A stretch of DNA of 64,000 bases from Pseudomonadota bacterium (GCA_021808445.1 JAKBBP010000007.1:28091-92090), one strand, 5' to 3'; positions 1 to 14,069 are shown, numbered from the stretch's first letter. A program made the numbers and translations. Notes: generated by a model not told the origin, from the letters alone.

Positions 1-1
1 G

Positions 2-790
2 CGGGCCGATGCCGATGCCGTGTTGCGCCCGTTGCCGCCGGTGTTCGTGCGCGGAACGCCCATCGTGCCCGCGCCAGGCGTCACCATGGGCCCGGTGCGC
101 CCGGCGGAGCCGGTGGGCACCCATGGGTCGAGTCGCCGCCTGGTGTGGCTGGGCGTGCTGGTCGTGGTGGTGGCGCTGGGCCTGCTGTTCCTGCCGCGCT
201 CGGACCGGCTGGGACATGTGGCGCAGCAAGTGCGCGCCATGCTGTCCCATCGTTCCGGAAGTCCGAGACCGGTGGCGTCGAGTGTCGTGACCACCCAGTC
301 GGTGGCGCCGGCTGCGGAGTCGTCGGGCGCCGCCCCGGCGGCCGCGGCCTCGAAGCCTGGGGGTTCCAGCGTCTCGGGGCCCGCGGATTCCCCCACCGCA
401 TCCAGTCCCGCGAGTCCGCGGGCGGGCACCCCCGCGAGCCCGCCGGCCGCGGACCCGACGCGCTCGTCCGCCGCGCACGGGGCAGGTGCCGCCTCCGCGC
501 CAGCGGCTGCCGCGTCGCTCCCATCCGGGCCGCCAGGGCCGCTGCTTTCGCTGCGTACCAGCGGGCAAAGCTGGGTGCAGGTACGCTCGCAGGCCGGGCG
601 GGTGCTGTTCACGGGATTGCTGGCTGCCGGCGCCTCGCAGGACGTGTCCACGCTGGCGGCGGACTTTCCCCTGCATCTGACGGTGGGCAATGCCGCGCAG
701 ACCCGCGTCAGTCTGGGGGGCCAGGCGGTGACCCTGCCCGCCGGAGGGGATAACGTCGCGCGCCTGGTGGTGAAGGCCGCGGCACCGTGA
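2..790 (+). CDS. rodZ: RodZ-like cytoskeletal protein, C-terminal part (5' end outside window)
   Basis: The reading frame is open from the left edge, so this is the 3' portion of a longer gene. The visible protein has a basic/proline stretch, one membrane segment of about 18 hydrophobic residues encoded around 143-196, a long Ala/Pro/Ser-rich periplasmic linker, and a C-terminal beta-rich domain encoded from about 540 to 787 that resembles the RodZ DUF4115 domain (a [15 protein letters not shown] strand, then an [19 protein letters not shown] strand). RodZ links MreB to the wall-elongation machinery, and its cytoplasmic helix-turn-helix half would lie upstream. Position directly before ispG, ten bases away, is the usual proteobacterial arrangement and supports the call. 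The N-terminal half cannot be checked. Confidence 0.8.
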   Translation, partial: RADADAVLRPLPPVFVRGTPIVPAPGVTMGPVRPAEPVGTHGSSRRLVWLGVLVVVVALGLLFLPRSDRLGHVAQQVRAMLSHRSGSPRPVASSVVTTQSVAPAAESSGAAPAAAASKPGGSSVSGPADSPTASSPASPRAGTPASPPAADPTRSSAAHGAGAASAPAAAASLPSGPPGPLLSLRTSGQSWVQVRSQAGRVLFTGLLAAGASQDVSTLAADFPLHLTVGNAAQTRVSLGGQAVTLPAGGDNVARLVVKAAAP

Positions 791-800
791 AGGTTCGGGA

Positions 801-2093
<1,293 letters not shown>

Positions 2094-2187
2094 GTCTTCA
2101 GGCCGCAGGGTTCCGCGACCTCGCCCCGCAGCGTGGGGGCGCGTGCCGGTTCCGATCCGCATTCCCATCCGTAGTCCGATTGTTCAC

Positions 2188-3468
2188 ATGACTTCCAAGC
2201 TCAGCGCCGTCAAGGGCATGAACGACATCCTTCCGCCGGAATCGGCGCGCTGGGAGTGGTTCGAATCGCAGGTCCGCGAACTCATGCGCGCCTATGGCTA
2301 CCGCAATGTGCGTACGCCCATCGTCGAGCCCACGCCCTTGTTCGTGCGGGGTATCGGCGAGGTCACCGACATCGTCGAGAAGGAGATGTACAGCTTCACC
2401 GACTCGCTCAACGGCGAGCCCCTGACCCTGCGCCCGGAGAACACGGCAGCCATCGTCCGCGCAGCGGTCGAGCACAACCTTCTGTACGACGGGGGCAAGC
2501 GCCTGTGGTACACCGGGCCCATGTTCCGCCACGAACGCCCGCAGCGCGGACGCTATCGCCAGTTCCACCAGGTCGGGGCGGAGGCGCTGGGCTTTGCCGG
2601 CCCGGACGTGGATGCCGAGCTGATTCTCATGGCCCGCCGCCTGTGGGCCATGCTGGGCCTGCGGGGCTTGCGCCTGGAGATCAACTGCCTCGGGCAGTCG
2701 GCCGAGCGGGCGAGCCACCGTGCGAAGCTCATCGCCTATTTCGAGGCCCACGCGGAGCGGCTCGACGAGGACGCTCGCCGACGCCTGCACAGCAACCCGC
2801 TGCGCATCCTGGACACGAAAAATCCCGCGATGCAGGAGCTGGTGCAGGGCGCGCCGCGCCTGCTGGACGAACTCGGCGAGGAATCCCGCGCGCACTTCGA
2901 GGGGTTGCAGCAACTCCTGCGCGCGGCTGGCCAGGAATTCAGCGTCAATCCCCGCCTGGTGCGCGGGTTGGATTACTACAACCTGACGGTGTTCGAGTGG
3001 GTCAGTGACCAGCTGGGCGCGCAGGGCACGGTGTGTGCCGGAGGGCGCTACGACGGCCTGATCGAGCAGATCGGCGGCAAGCCGGCGCCGGCCTGTGGCT
3101 GGGCCCTGGGCATCGAGCGCGTGCTCGACCTGCTGTCGCAGGGCGAGCACCAGCCGCCGGCCCCGGCGCCCGACGCCTACGTGGTGCTGGCGCACGCGCC
3201 GGCGCTGCCGCGGGCGCTGCAGGTGGCCGAGGAACTGCGCGCGGCCGGACTCGCGGTGATCCTGCATGCCGGAGCCGGCAGCCTGAAGTCGCAGATGAAA
3301 CGGGCCGATGCAAGCGGCGCGCGCCACGCCCTGATTTTCGGCGAGAACGAGTGGCTCGCCGGCGAGGTCGGCGTGAAGTCCCTGCGTGCCGGTGGCGAGC
3401 AGCAGCAACGCAGCGTGCCGCTGCAGCCTCCCTCGCTGCTGATCGACTGCCTGAGTCGCGGTGCCTGA
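2188..3468 (+). CDS. hisS: Histidine--tRNA ligase
   Basis: Class II histidyl-tRNA synthetase, 426 residues, which charges tRNA-His in the cytoplasm. The start at 2188 gives the classic N-terminus with [14 protein letters not shown], although the frame is open further upstream. Visible motifs are the class II motif 2 region ([19 protein letters not shown]), the histidine-specific [15 protein letters not shown] and [10 protein letters not shown] segments, and motif 3 ([14 protein letters not shown]). The C-terminal anticodon-binding domain follows from about residue 330. It sits 94 bases downstream of ispG in the conserved ispG-hisS-yfgM-bamB-der order. A second HisRS-fold gene, hisZ, lies at 10932 and is distinguished by lacking that C-terminal domain. 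Confidence 0.98.
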   Translation: MTSKLSAVKGMNDILPPESARWEWFESQVRELMRAYGYRNVRTPIVEPTPLFVRGIGEVTDIVEKEMYSFTDSLNGEPLTLRPENTAAIVRAAVEHNLLYDGGKRLWYTGPMFRHERPQRGRYRQFHQVGAEALGFAGPDVDAELILMARRLWAMLGLRGLRLEINCLGQSAERASHRAKLIAYFEAHAERLDEDARRRLHSNPLRILDTKNPAMQELVQGAPRLLDELGEESRAHFEGLQQLLRAAGQEFSVNPRLVRGLDYYNLTVFEWVSDQLGAQGTVCAGGRYDGLIEQIGGKPAPACGWALGIERVLDLLSQGEHQPPAPAPDAYVVLAHAPALPRALQVAEELRAAGLAVILHAGAGSLKSQMKRADASGARHALIFGENEWLAGEVGVKSLRAGGEQQQRSVPLQPPSLLIDCLSRGA

Positions 3469-3537
3469 GGCGCCAAGCGCCGATGCGCCCCGCGAGCAGG
3501 ACACTAGAATGCCCGATCGCCAACCCGTGCCGAGTCC

Positions 3538-4173
3538 ATGAGCTACAACCTCGAAGAACAGGATCAGATCGAACAGCTGCGTGCCTTCTGGCAGCAGTGG
3601 GGTACCGCCATCTCGGGGCTGCTGCTGGTCGCGGCGCTGGCCTGGGCGGGATGGAGCGGCTGGCATTGGTGGACCACCCGTCGCGCGGCCCAGGCTTCGA
3701 GCCTGTACACGCAATTGTCCCAGCGCATCGCCGCCAGCGACCTGAACGACGCCGCACCGATCTTCGGCAAGTTGCGCCAGGACTATGGGTCCACGGTGTA
3801 CGCCCAGATGGGCGCGCTGTCGCTGGCACGCGCCTACGACGACAGCGGCCGGCAGACGCAGGCGCTGCCCCTGCTGGAGTGGGCCGGCAGCCACGGGCCG
3901 GTGGCCGCGCAACGCGCCGCAGCCTTGCTGAACCTGGCTGCGCTGCAGATCGACGCGCGCCAGTACGAGGCGGCGCTGCACACGCTGCGGACTCCCCCGG
4001 TGCCCGCCTTCGACGCCTTGTTCCTGACCCGGCGTGGCGATGTCTACGCCGCACAGGGCGAGCGCGCGCAGGCGCGCAAGGCCTACGAGCAGGCGCTGTC
4101 CAAGCTGTCGCCCGACGCGGCGCTGCGCCAGCTGCTGCAGATCAAGATCGAGAGCGTGGGGGGAGCCCAATGA
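3538..4173 (+). CDS. yfgM: YfgM family membrane-anchored TPR protein (ancillary SecYEG translocon subunit)
   Basis: A 211-residue protein with a short cytoplasmic N-terminus (MSYNLEEQDQIEQLRAFWQQ), one transmembrane helix at about residues 22-42, and a periplasmic helical part with TPR-like repeats. YfgM proteins associate with SecYEG and periplasmic chaperones and are encoded beside bamB in proteobacteria, as here. A TAGAAT hexamer at 3505-3510 upstream could be a -10 element, but no convincing -35 is visible. The stop overlaps the bamB start (ATGA overlap at 4170-4173), suggesting translational coupling. Domain assignment is from architecture and context. Confidence 0.92.
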   Translation: MSYNLEEQDQIEQLRAFWQQWGTAISGLLLVAALAWAGWSGWHWWTTRRAAQASSLYTQLSQRIAASDLNDAAPIFGKLRQDYGSTVYAQMGALSLARAYDDSGRQTQALPLLEWAGSHGPVAAQRAAALLNLAALQIDARQYEAALHTLRTPPVPAFDALFLTRRGDVYAAQGERAQARKAYEQALSKLSPDAALRQLLQIKIESVGGAQ

Positions 4174-5324
4174 TGCGCGGAGCGTGGAAGGCGCGCCTGG
4201 CGCGCATGGCGGGCACGGGTCTGGCCCTGGGCCTGGCGGGGCTGCTCGGGGCCTGTTCCTCGACGCCCAAGCAGCCGGATCCGACTCCGCTGGGGCCGGT
4301 GCCCCCGATCCTGCACGTGGACACGGTCTGGCACGACAGCGTCGGACCCGTGCCTTCGACCTTTCACGCGGCGGTGGCGGGCGGGCGCGTGGTGGTGGCC
4401 TCGTCCGGAGGCGACGTCCTGTGCCTGAGTGCCTCGGGCGGACGCGAGCTGTGGCACAGTCATGTCGATGGCGGCATCAGCGCGGGCGTGGGCAGCGACG
4501 GCAGTTTCAGCGCCGTGGTGAACACCCGAAACCAGGTCGTCTCGCTGGGCCCGCAGGGCCAGATCCTCTGGCGCTACCAGCTGCCCAGCAGCGTGATCAC
4601 GGCGCCCGCCGTGTTCGGGGGCATCATCGTCGTGCAGGCCGCCGACCAGCGCCTGTGGGCCTTCGATGCCGCGACGGGCGTCAAGCGCTGGGACGATGAG
4701 TTCAGCGCGCCCGCCCTGCTGCTGCAACGGGGCTCGGGCATGGCGCTGGCCGGTGGCGACATCGTGTTCGGCGATGCGCGCGGGCGCCTGCGCGCCGTGC
4801 GTCTGGCCGACGGCACCTCGCTGTGGGACGCGCAGATCGGTCGCCCGCACGGCGTGACCGAAGTCGAGCGCCTGGTCAGCATCACGGGCACACCCGCGCT
4901 GGCGCAGGGCCTGGCCTGCGCGCGGGCCTACCAGTCCGACCTGGGTTGCGTGGACATGACCACCGGGCACCTGCTGTGGTCGGCCCGCGCGGACGGCTAC
5001 AGCTCGGTGAGCCAGAACGGCCGGGAGCTGGTGGCCGCGCAGGCGGACGGGGTGGTGCAGGCCTACTCCGCAACCGATGGCAAGTCCCTGTGGAGCAACG
5101 ACCAGCTCAAGTACCGCAAGCTGGGCGCACCGCTGCTGCTGGGACACACGGTGGCCGTGGGGGACCTGCAGGGCTACGTGTCCTTCCTCGACGCCAAGGA
5201 CGGACAGATCATCGGCCGGGCCTCCACCGACGGGTCGGCCATCGACTCTCCGATGATTCTCGCCGGCGACACCCTGGTCGTGGTGACCAGCAAGGGCGGC
5301 ATCTACGGGTTCCTGCCGCGCTGA
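4170..5324 (+). CDS. bamB: Outer membrane protein assembly factor BamB (lipoprotein)
   Basis: A 384-residue lipoprotein of the BAM complex, which inserts beta-barrel proteins in the outer membrane. The start at 4170 (ATGATG) gives a signal peptide with the lipobox LLGAC, so Cys29 is the predicted lipidated residue. The mature part is an eight-bladed PQQ-type propeller, with repeated motifs such as [29 protein letters not shown] and DGKSLWSND. The frame is open well upstream, but only this start yields a signal peptide and it overlaps the yfgM stop by four bases. der follows 35 bases later. Confidence 0.95.
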   Translation: MMRGAWKARLARMAGTGLALGLAGLLGACSSTPKQPDPTPLGPVPPILHVDTVWHDSVGPVPSTFHAAVAGGRVVVASSGGDVLCLSASGGRELWHSHVDGGISAGVGSDGSFSAVVNTRNQVVSLGPQGQILWRYQLPSSVITAPAVFGGIIVVQAADQRLWAFDAATGVKRWDDEFSAPALLLQRGSGMALAGGDIVFGDARGRLRAVRLADGTSLWDAQIGRPHGVTEVERLVSITGTPALAQGLACARAYQSDLGCVDMTTGHLLWSARADGYSSVSQNGRELVAAQADGVVQAYSATDGKSLWSNDQLKYRKLGAPLLLGHTVAVGDLQGYVSFLDAKDGQIIGRASTDGSAIDSPMILAGDTLVVVTSKGGIYGFLPR

Positions 5325-5359
5325 GCCGCGGCCCGAAGACCTTCGCCGGACACGACTCG

Positions 5360-6787
5360 ATGGTTCCCGTGCTTGCCCTGGTCGGCCGCCCCAACGTGGG
5401 CAAGTCGACCCTGTTCAATCGAATCACCCGGTCGCGCGACGCCATCGTCGCCGACATTCCGGGCCTGACCCGCGACCGCCACTACGGTCGCGCGAAGTGG
5501 CGTGACCAGGCCCTGCTGGTGGTTGATACCGGTGGTTTCGAGCCGGTGGTCGACACCGGCATCGTCGCCGAGATGGCACGCCAGACCCGCCAGGCCATCG
5601 CCGAGGCCGACGTGGTGGTCTTTCTCGTGGATGCGCGCACGGGGCTGGCGCCCCAGGACCAGCACATCGCCGCCTATCTGCGCAAGACCGGCAAGCCGGT
5701 ACTGCTGGCCGTGAACAAGGCCGAAGGCCTGAGCCCGACGGCCATGGCCGAGTTTCATGAACTCGGCCTGGGCCAGCCCCTGCCGGTCAGTGCCGCCCAC
5801 GGACAGGGCGTTGCCCCGCTGCTCGACGCCGCCTGCGTGCTGTGCCTTCGCGAGCCCGAGCCGCCGCAGACTCCCGCGCCGCAGGAGCCCGCGCAGGAGC
5901 CGGCTTGCGCGCAGGCTCCCGAAGCATCGCCCGGAGCCGCGCACGCCGCGCCTGTCGCCGCCGCGCTGCTGCCGCCGCGCACCATCAAGCTGGCCATCAT
6001 CGGGCGCCCGAACGTGGGCAAGTCCACCCTGATCAATGCCCTGGTCGGCGAGGAGCGGGTCATCGCCTTCGACCAGCCGGGCACCACGCGCGATGCCATC
6101 GAGGTTCCCTTCGAGCGTGACGGCGTGGCCTACACCCTCATCGACACCGCGGGCCTGCGCCGGCGCGGAAAGGTGTTCGAGACCATCGAGAAGTTCTCGG
6201 TGGTCAAGACCCTGCAGGCCATCGAGTCCTGCAACGTGGTGGTGCTGCTGCTCGACGCCAGCGAGCCGGTGTCCGACCAGGACGCGCACATCGCGGGGTT
6301 CGCGGTGGAGGCGGGCAGGGCGCTGGTGGTCGCCGCCAACAAGTGGGACAAGACCGACGCCTACCAGCGTCAGCGCTTCGCCGCCAGCATGGTCGAGCGG
6401 CTGCCCTTCCTGGGTTTCGCCCACCGGCACGAGATCTCCGCCATCTCGCGCAAGGGCCTGCGCCCTCTGCTGCGCTCGGTGGTGGAGGCCCACCGCGCCG
6501 CCTTCGCCAAGCTGTCCACCCCGCGGCTGACCCGCGAGTTGCAGGAGGCGGTCGCCTTCCAGCAGCCGCCGCGCGCCGGCACCGTGCGGCCGAAGCTGCG
6601 CTACGCCCACCAGGGCGGCCAGAATCCACCGGTGATCGTCATCCACGGCAATTCCCTGGACAAGGTGCCGAACAGCTACACCCGCTACCTGGAGTCGCGA
6701 TTCGCGCGCGTATTCAAGCTCGGGGGAACGCCGCTGCGCATCGAATACCGGACATCCCGCAATCCCTTTCAGAACGCGCGGGATTGA
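5360..6787 (+). CDS. der: Ribosome biogenesis GTPase Der
   Basis: Der (EngA) is a double-GTPase needed for 50S subunit assembly. The 475-residue product has two G domains, with Walker A motifs [12 protein letters not shown] near residue 10 and [12 protein letters not shown] near residue 215, switch motifs DTGG and DTAG, and base-recognition motifs NKAE (first domain, an NKxD variant) and NKWD (second). A KH-like C-terminal domain ends in RNPFQNARD. The linker between G domains (about residues 167-208) is unusually rich in Pro, Ala, Glu and Gln compared with the short acidic linker of most homologues. The start was chosen by the [17 protein letters not shown]-terminus. Confidence 0.97.
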   Translation: MVPVLALVGRPNVGKSTLFNRITRSRDAIVADIPGLTRDRHYGRAKWRDQALLVVDTGGFEPVVDTGIVAEMARQTRQAIAEADVVVFLVDARTGLAPQDQHIAAYLRKTGKPVLLAVNKAEGLSPTAMAEFHELGLGQPLPVSAAHGQGVAPLLDAACVLCLREPEPPQTPAPQEPAQEPACAQAPEASPGAAHAAPVAAALLPPRTIKLAIIGRPNVGKSTLINALVGEERVIAFDQPGTTRDAIEVPFERDGVAYTLIDTAGLRRRGKVFETIEKFSVVKTLQAIESCNVVVLLLDASEPVSDQDAHIAGFAVEAGRALVVAANKWDKTDAYQRQRFAASMVERLPFLGFAHRHEISAISRKGLRPLLRSVVEAHRAAFAKLSTPRLTRELQEAVAFQQPPRAGTVRPKLRYAHQGGQNPPVIVIHGNSLDKVPNSYTRYLESRFARVFKLGGTPLRIEYRTSRNPFQNARD

Positions 6788-6922
6788 GGTGCTCCCGCAG
6801 GGGCGGGGCCATACCCGCAAGCCCAGCCGGGACGTATCGAACAGTGCCTGGACGGCACAGGCCTTTGTGCTATGTTCGTCCGGGTGGAAGCAGTTTCCAT
6901 AAAAACACAACCGGAGTTTTCC

Positions 6923-7168
6923 ATGAGCAATAAAGGGCAGTTGTTACAAGACCCCTTCCTGAATCTGCTGCGCAAGGAGCATGTTCAGGTGTCCATTTAC
7001 CTGGTCAATGGCATCAAGCTGCAAGGCCATATCGAATCCTTCGACCAATACGTGGTTTTGTTGCGCAACACCGTCACGCAGATGGTGTACAAGCACGCGA
7101 TTTCCACCGTCGTCCCGTCCCGTCCCGTGAGCTTCCACGTCGGTGCAAGCGAGTCCGAAGCTTCCTGA
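6923..7168 (+). CDS. hfq: RNA chaperone Hfq
   Basis: An 81-residue Sm-like RNA chaperone that forms hexamers and pairs small RNAs with mRNAs. The hallmark proximal-face motif YKHAIST is present, as are the Sm1 region ([24 protein letters not shown]) and the [19 protein letters not shown] core; the C-terminal tail is short, as in other betaproteobacteria. A CCGGAG Shine-Dalgarno at 6911-6916 fixes the ATG at 6923, although the frame opens earlier. The 135-base gap from der is less GC-rich and probably carries a promoter. hflX, hflK and hflC follow in the usual order. Local codon use is less GC-biased than the neighbours, common for this conserved gene. Confidence 0.98.
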   Translation: MSNKGQLLQDPFLNLLRKEHVQVSIYLVNGIKLQGHIESFDQYVVLLRNTVTQMVYKHAISTVVPSRPVSFHVGASESEAS

Positions 7169-7229
7169 GGCTGCGCTCCCACGGCCGGGCAGCGCCCGGC
7201 CCCCCGCCCACGCGGGTCCAGGAAGCAGC

Positions 7230-8462
7230 GTGGCGAGAGAGGAACCCCCGGGCGCGCCCAGTGCCTTCCTCGTCGGCGCCGACGTGGGCCAGGATCACCC
7301 CGACCCGCAGTTGCTGGAATTGACCGAACTGGCCGTATCGGCCGGGCTTCGGCCGGCTGGACACAGTTTCAGCCGCAGGCGCCCTATCGACCCGGCCTTG
7401 TACCTGGGCTCGGGCAAGGTGGCGCAGATCCGGGAGCAGGTGCTCGAGGCCCAGGCCGGTTGCGTGCTGTTCGACGCAAGCCTGTCGCCCGTGCAGCAGC
7501 GAAATCTGGAACGCGAATTCGGAGTGTCCGTCTGGGATCGCACGGCACTGATCCTGGAGATCTTCGCGCGCCGTGCGCGCAGCGGCGAGGGCAAGCTGCA
7601 GGTGGAGTTGGCGCGCCTGCGCCATGCCGCTACGCGCCTGGTTCGGGGCTGGACCCACCTGGAACGCCAGCAAGGCGGTATCGGCCTGCGCGGCGGCCCG
7701 GGCGAAAAGCAGATCGAACTCGACCGCCGCATGCTCGAGGACAAGATCAAACAATTGCAGCTGCGCCTGCGCAAACTGCAGCGCCAGCGTTCCACCCAGC
7801 GCCGATCGAGGCGCCGCGGCTCGCAGCTGCAGGTGTCCATCGTCGGCTATACCAATGCCGGCAAGAGCACGCTGTTCAACGCGCTGACCCACGCGCGCGC
7901 CTACGCGGCGGACCAGCTGTTCGCGACCCTGGACACCACCACCCGCAGGCTGTGGCTGGGCGAGGGCCTGACGGCCGTGCTGTCGGATACCGTGGGCTTC
8001 ATCCGCGACCTGCCGCACAGCCTGGTCGAGGCCTTCAAGGCCACGCTGGACGAGGCGGTCGAGGCGGACCTGCTCCTGCACGTGGTGGACGCGTCCAACC
8101 CGCAGGCCGAGCAGCAGATCGAGCAGGTGCAGCAGGTCCTGCGAGAGATCGGTGCCGAGCAGGTTCCCCAGATCCTGATCTACAACAAGATCGACATGCT
8201 GGACGGGCCGGTGCCGCCGACCCGCCGGCAGGTTGCGGGCCGGGTCCGTGCTAGCATCGCCAGCTTCGATGTGAGCGCCCTGAGTGGGCTCGGGCTCGAT
8301 GCCTTGCGCGAGCGCCTGGGCGAACTCGCCCGCGATCGGCTGCTTTCGGCCGACGTCGAATCCGAGGCCCGCGCCGAGGTTCCGGCCGAGGTGGGCGCCT
8401 CCGATGGATCGACCGAAGCCGGGGCCACGGCCGGGCAGGTCGACTCCGTGCATCCCGTCTGA
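7230..8462 (+). CDS. hflX: Ribosome-splitting GTPase HflX
   Basis: HflX is an Obg-HflX family GTPase that rescues stalled ribosomes by splitting 70S particles. The chosen GTG start at 7230 has an AGGAAG ribosome-binding site just upstream and gives 410 residues; the frame also opens at a GTG at 7143, inside hfq, but the extra residues are Pro/Ala-rich and unlike the family. Motifs include the N-terminal LYLGSGKVAQIREQV region, the glycine-rich RGGPGEKQIELDRR segment, Walker A GYTNAGKSTLFNAL near residue 206, DTVGFIRDLPH, and YNKIDMLD. The C-terminus ends in a low-complexity Glu/Ala/Thr tail after about residue 370. Confidence 0.95.
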   Translation: MAREEPPGAPSAFLVGADVGQDHPDPQLLELTELAVSAGLRPAGHSFSRRRPIDPALYLGSGKVAQIREQVLEAQAGCVLFDASLSPVQQRNLEREFGVSVWDRTALILEIFARRARSGEGKLQVELARLRHAATRLVRGWTHLERQQGGIGLRGGPGEKQIELDRRMLEDKIKQLQLRLRKLQRQRSTQRRSRRRGSQLQVSIVGYTNAGKSTLFNALTHARAYAADQLFATLDTTTRRLWLGEGLTAVLSDTVGFIRDLPHSLVEAFKATLDEAVEADLLLHVVDASNPQAEQQIEQVQQVLREIGAEQVPQILIYNKIDMLDGPVPPTRRQVAGRVRASIASFDVSALSGLGLDALRERLGELARDRLLSADVESEARAEVPAEVGASDGSTEAGATAGQVDSVHPV

Positions 8463-8479
8463 CATTCCCTTCGTTCCCG

Positions 8480-9904
8480 ATGCGACTCGTTCCGATCCGT
8501 ACTCCGCAGCGCGGCCCGCTGGGCTTGCGCCCGTTGCAAGCGGGAGAAGGCGACCCGGATGGGGGCCGTGGTTCCCGTGGCGGCCCCGGGAGCGGCGACG
8601 GTCGCGGCGGCATGCCTCCGGACGGCGACCGTCGCAATCCTCGCGGCCAGGGCCCCGGCCGCCCACCCGACCTGGACGAACTCTGGCGCGATTTCAACCG
8701 CAAGCTCAACGGCCTGTTCGGTCGCGGGCGCGGCGGTGGAGGCGGCGGGCTGCGCCCGCCGCGTCGTCCCGGCGGCTTCCCGGCCTCGCCGCGCATGCTG
8801 GGGCGTGCTCTCGCGGCGCTGGTGGTCGTGCTGGCGCTGGGGTGGCTGGCCTCGGGCTTTTTCGTGGTGCAACAGGGGCAGGTGGCCGTGATCACCCGCC
8901 TGGGCACGGTCTCTTCCGTGGACCAGGCCGGGTTGAACTGGCACTATCCGGCGCCCTTCGGCCATGCCGTCGTGCTCGATGCCGATACGCTGCACACCCA
9001 ACCCATCGGGGATTCCTCCGTCGGCACCCTCAGCGGAGCGCCCCGATCGTCGATGCTCAGCTCGGATGGGGACATCGTCGATCTGCGCCTGAGCGTGCAA
9101 TGGCGGGTGGGCGATGCGCTGGACTTCGTCTACGGCGATCGCGATCCCGAGGCCGCGGTATCGCAGGCTGCGCGGGAAGCGATCCGCGGGGTCATCGGCG
9201 GCATGACCCTGCAGCAGGTGATGCACGGCGACCGCTCGGCCATGGCCCGGGCCGCGCAGGCCCGCGTGCAGAAGCTCCTCGACCGCTGGCACAGCGGCGT
9301 ACGGGTGACGGACCTGAGCATCCAGCGTGTGTCGGTGCCGGAGCCGGTGCGACCGGCCTACGAGGACGCGGCCAAGGCCGTCCAGGACGCGCAACGCCTG
9401 CGCGCGCAGGCACAGGCCTACGCGCAGGAGGTGCTGCCGCGCGCCCGGGGCACCGCGACGACCCTGGTGCAGCAGGCCGAGGGCTACAAGTCCAGCGTGG
9501 TGGCGCAGGCCCAGGGCGACGCCTCGCGCTTCAACCTGGTCTACGAGGAATACCGCAAGGCTCCGCAGGTGGTGCGCGAGTCCATGTACCTGCAGACCAT
9601 GCAGGAGATCCTCGGCCGCGTCACCAAGGTGCTGGTCGGCTCGAAGGGCGCCAACAACCTTGTGTACCTCCCGCTGGACAAGCTGCTGCACGGCGAATCC
9701 GCGGCCGGCGGCCCGGCATCCCCGGGCGCCGCGCTGGCGGGCCCCGCGGGGGCGGTGCAGCTGCCCGGCGCAGCGGCTTCCCTGCCGCAGACCCCGGCTT
9801 CCGCCGCGCAGACCGCATCCGCCGCGGTGCCGGCCTCGGCAGCCTCCGCGGCGTCCACCGCGCGCGGCGGACGCGATTCGCTGCGCGAACGCAACTCCCG
9901 CTGA
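8480..9904 (+). CDS. hflK: FtsH protease modulator HflK
   Basis: HflK and HflC form a membrane complex around the FtsH protease and modulate degradation of membrane proteins. The 474-residue product has a glycine/proline/arginine-rich cytoplasmic N-terminus (to about residue 105), one transmembrane helix at about 110-130, then the SPFH/band-7 domain (VVQQGQVAVITRLGTVSSVDQAGLNWHYP region) and a coiled Ala/Gln-rich stretch. The C-terminal 80 residues are Ala/Pro-rich low complexity. It starts 17 bases after hflX and is followed by hflC, so the two proteins are probably made together. No strong ribosome-binding site is visible at 8480, so the exact start is uncertain. Confidence 0.96.
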   Translation: MRLVPIRTPQRGPLGLRPLQAGEGDPDGGRGSRGGPGSGDGRGGMPPDGDRRNPRGQGPGRPPDLDELWRDFNRKLNGLFGRGRGGGGGGLRPPRRPGGFPASPRMLGRALAALVVVLALGWLASGFFVVQQGQVAVITRLGTVSSVDQAGLNWHYPAPFGHAVVLDADTLHTQPIGDSSVGTLSGAPRSSMLSSDGDIVDLRLSVQWRVGDALDFVYGDRDPEAAVSQAAREAIRGVIGGMTLQQVMHGDRSAMARAAQARVQKLLDRWHSGVRVTDLSIQRVSVPEPVRPAYEDAAKAVQDAQRLRAQAQAYAQEVLPRARGTATTLVQQAEGYKSSVVAQAQGDASRFNLVYEEYRKAPQVVRESMYLQTMQEILGRVTKVLVGSKGANNLVYLPLDKLLHGESAAGGPASPGAALAGPAGAVQLPGAAASLPQTPASAAQTASAAVPASAASAASTARGGRDSLRERNSR

Positions 9905-9938
9905 CCATCCCGCGCACCCCGAACCCAGGCAGCTGCCG

Positions 9939-10838
9939 ATGAATCGCTTCGCCCTTGCCGTTCTCGCCGTCGTGCTCGCGCTCGCTGCTGCCAGCACGAG
10001 TCTTTTCGTCGTCAACCGCGGCCAGTTCGCTGCGGTCTACGCGATGGGCCGGCTCGAGGGTGTGCGAAGCGAGCCGGGCCTGTATTTCAAGTGGCCGGCG
10101 CCGATCGAGAACGTGGTGATGCTGGATCGCCGCCTGCGCACCCTGCGCAGCGTGCAGCCGGACGCCTTCGCCACGCACGGCAAGGACGACCTGGTGGCCA
10201 GCTGGTTCGTGAAGTGGCGTATCCAGGATCCCCAGGCCTATCTCCGCAGCTTCGGGGCCGGCGAGTCCGCGGCCGACGACCGCATCGGTGCCGCGCTGCG
10301 CTCGCAGCTGGGTTCCGACCTGGCCGCGCTGCAGCTGCCCCAGGTGCTGGCGCAGCAGGACGGCGTGCTGGAATCCAGGCTCGCGGCCCAGCTCGCCAAG
10401 ACCCTGCGCCCCAGCGGGATCGAGGTGGTCGACGCCGGGCTCACCGAACTGGACTACACGGCCGACGTGACGGACGCCGTCTACCGCCGCATGGCCGCTG
10501 CGCGCAAGCTGGAGGCCGACCAGACGCGCGCGCAGGGGCAGGCGCAGGCCGACAAGATCCGGGCCGAGGCCGACAGGCAGCGCGAAGTGCTGCTGGCGCA
10601 GGCCTACCGCAAGGCCCAGACCCTCAAGGGCGAGGGCGACGCCCAGGCCGCGCGCATCTACGCGGGCTCCTTCGGCAAGGATCCGGAGTTCGCCGCCTTC
10701 TACCGCAGCCTGGAGGCGTACCGCGCCAGCTTCCACAGTCGCAGCGACGTGATGGTGCTCGACCCGTCGAGCGACTTTTTCCGCTTCATGCGCAGCCCGG
10801 GCGGCAAGCCCGCGCCAGGCGGCGTGCACAAGCGCTGA
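9939..10838 (+). CDS. hflC: FtsH protease modulator HflC
   Basis: Partner of HflK in the HflKC complex. The 299-residue protein has an N-terminal membrane anchor (about residues 4-24) followed by an SPFH domain beginning VVNRGQFAAVYAMGRLEGV and GLYFKWPAPIENVVMLDRR, and an Ala/Gln/Arg-rich coiled segment around residues 185-235. The start at 9939 is the first ATG giving the membrane anchor; the frame itself is open further upstream inside hflK. It begins 34 bases after the hflK stop, and a candidate intrinsic terminator follows at 10869-10904. Confidence 0.96.
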   Translation: MNRFALAVLAVVLALAAASTSLFVVNRGQFAAVYAMGRLEGVRSEPGLYFKWPAPIENVVMLDRRLRTLRSVQPDAFATHGKDDLVASWFVKWRIQDPQAYLRSFGAGESAADDRIGAALRSQLGSDLAALQLPQVLAQQDGVLESRLAAQLAKTLRPSGIEVVDAGLTELDYTADVTDAVYRRMAAARKLEADQTRAQGQAQADKIRAEADRQREVLLAQAYRKAQTLKGEGDAQAARIYAGSFGKDPEFAAFYRSLEAYRASFHSRSDVMVLDPSSDFFRFMRSPGGKPAPGGVHKR

Positions 10839-10868
10839 AACGCCACGGGCTTGCGCCCTTGGCTCCGG

Positions 10869-10904
10869 CCAGCCCCCAAGCCCTAGAATGCGGGCTGGTT
10901 TTTT
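10869..10904 (+). terminator. Candidate intrinsic terminator after hflC
   Basis: A perfect 7-bp stem (CCAGCCC at 10869-10875 with GGGCTGG at 10892-10898) and a 16-base loop are followed immediately by six T residues. It lies 30 bases after the hflC stop and before hisZ, so it probably ends the der-hflC transcript. The loop contains TAGAAT (10884-10889), a possible -10 element for hisZ, which would make the site do double duty. Confidence 0.6.
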
Positions 10905-10931
10905 CGAACACCCCGTACTTTCCTGCCCTGC

Positions 10932-13485
<2,554 letters not shown>

Positions 13486-13544
13486 ACCGGCGGCTTTCCC
13501 ATCCATTCTTCCGCGCCGCGCCACGGCGCAAGAGGCAAGAGGCC

Positions 13545-14069
13545 ATGCTCAGCGAAGACGGCAAGAACATGTACGTGTCGTGGGACGAGTACCACGCCCT
13601 GATCGAGAAACTCGCGCTGAAGATCTACAAGTCCGGCTGGGAGTTCGACCAGATCCTGTGCCTGGCACGCGGGGGCACCCGGCCCGGCGATGTGCTCTCG
13701 CGCGTGTTCGATCGCCCATTGGCCATCATGTCCACGAGTTCCTACGGCTCGGGGGCGAATGCCGAGCGCTCGCGCGTGGAGATCGCCCACTACATCACGA
13801 TGCCCCGCGGCGAGCTCAGCGGCCGCGTGCTGCTGGTGGACGACCTGGCGGATTCGGGCGAGACCCTGCGCGCCGTGGCAGATCGCCTGCGTGCCGGCCC
13901 GCTCGACATCAGCGAGTTGCGCACCGCGGTGATCTGGGTGAAGGGCATCTCCACGGTGCTGCCGGACTATTACGTGGAAATGCTGCCGTCCAGTCCGTGG
14001 ATCCACCAGCCCTTCGAGGAATACGACACGCTGCGACCGGCCAAGCTGGCCGAGCGCTGGAAGTTCTAG
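13545..14069 (+). CDS. Hypoxanthine/xanthine-type phosphoribosyltransferase
   Basis: A 174-residue type I phosphoribosyltransferase, probably salvaging a purine base with PRPP. The PRPP-binding motif VLLVDDLADSGETL lies at about residues 96-109, and LARGGTRPGDVLSR precedes it as the base/pyrophosphate loop. Start ATG at 13545 has an AGAGG ribosome-binding site. Location directly after purA fits purine metabolism, and this gene is often named hpt or gpt in relatives. Substrate preference (hypoxanthine, guanine or xanthine) cannot be decided from sequence. Confidence 0.85.
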   Translation: MLSEDGKNMYVSWDEYHALIEKLALKIYKSGWEFDQILCLARGGTRPGDVLSRVFDRPLAIMSTSSYGSGANAERSRVEIAHYITMPRGELSGRVLLVDDLADSGETLRAVADRLRAGPLDISELRTAVIWVKGISTVLPDYYVEMLPSSPWIHQPFEEYDTLRPAKLAERWKF

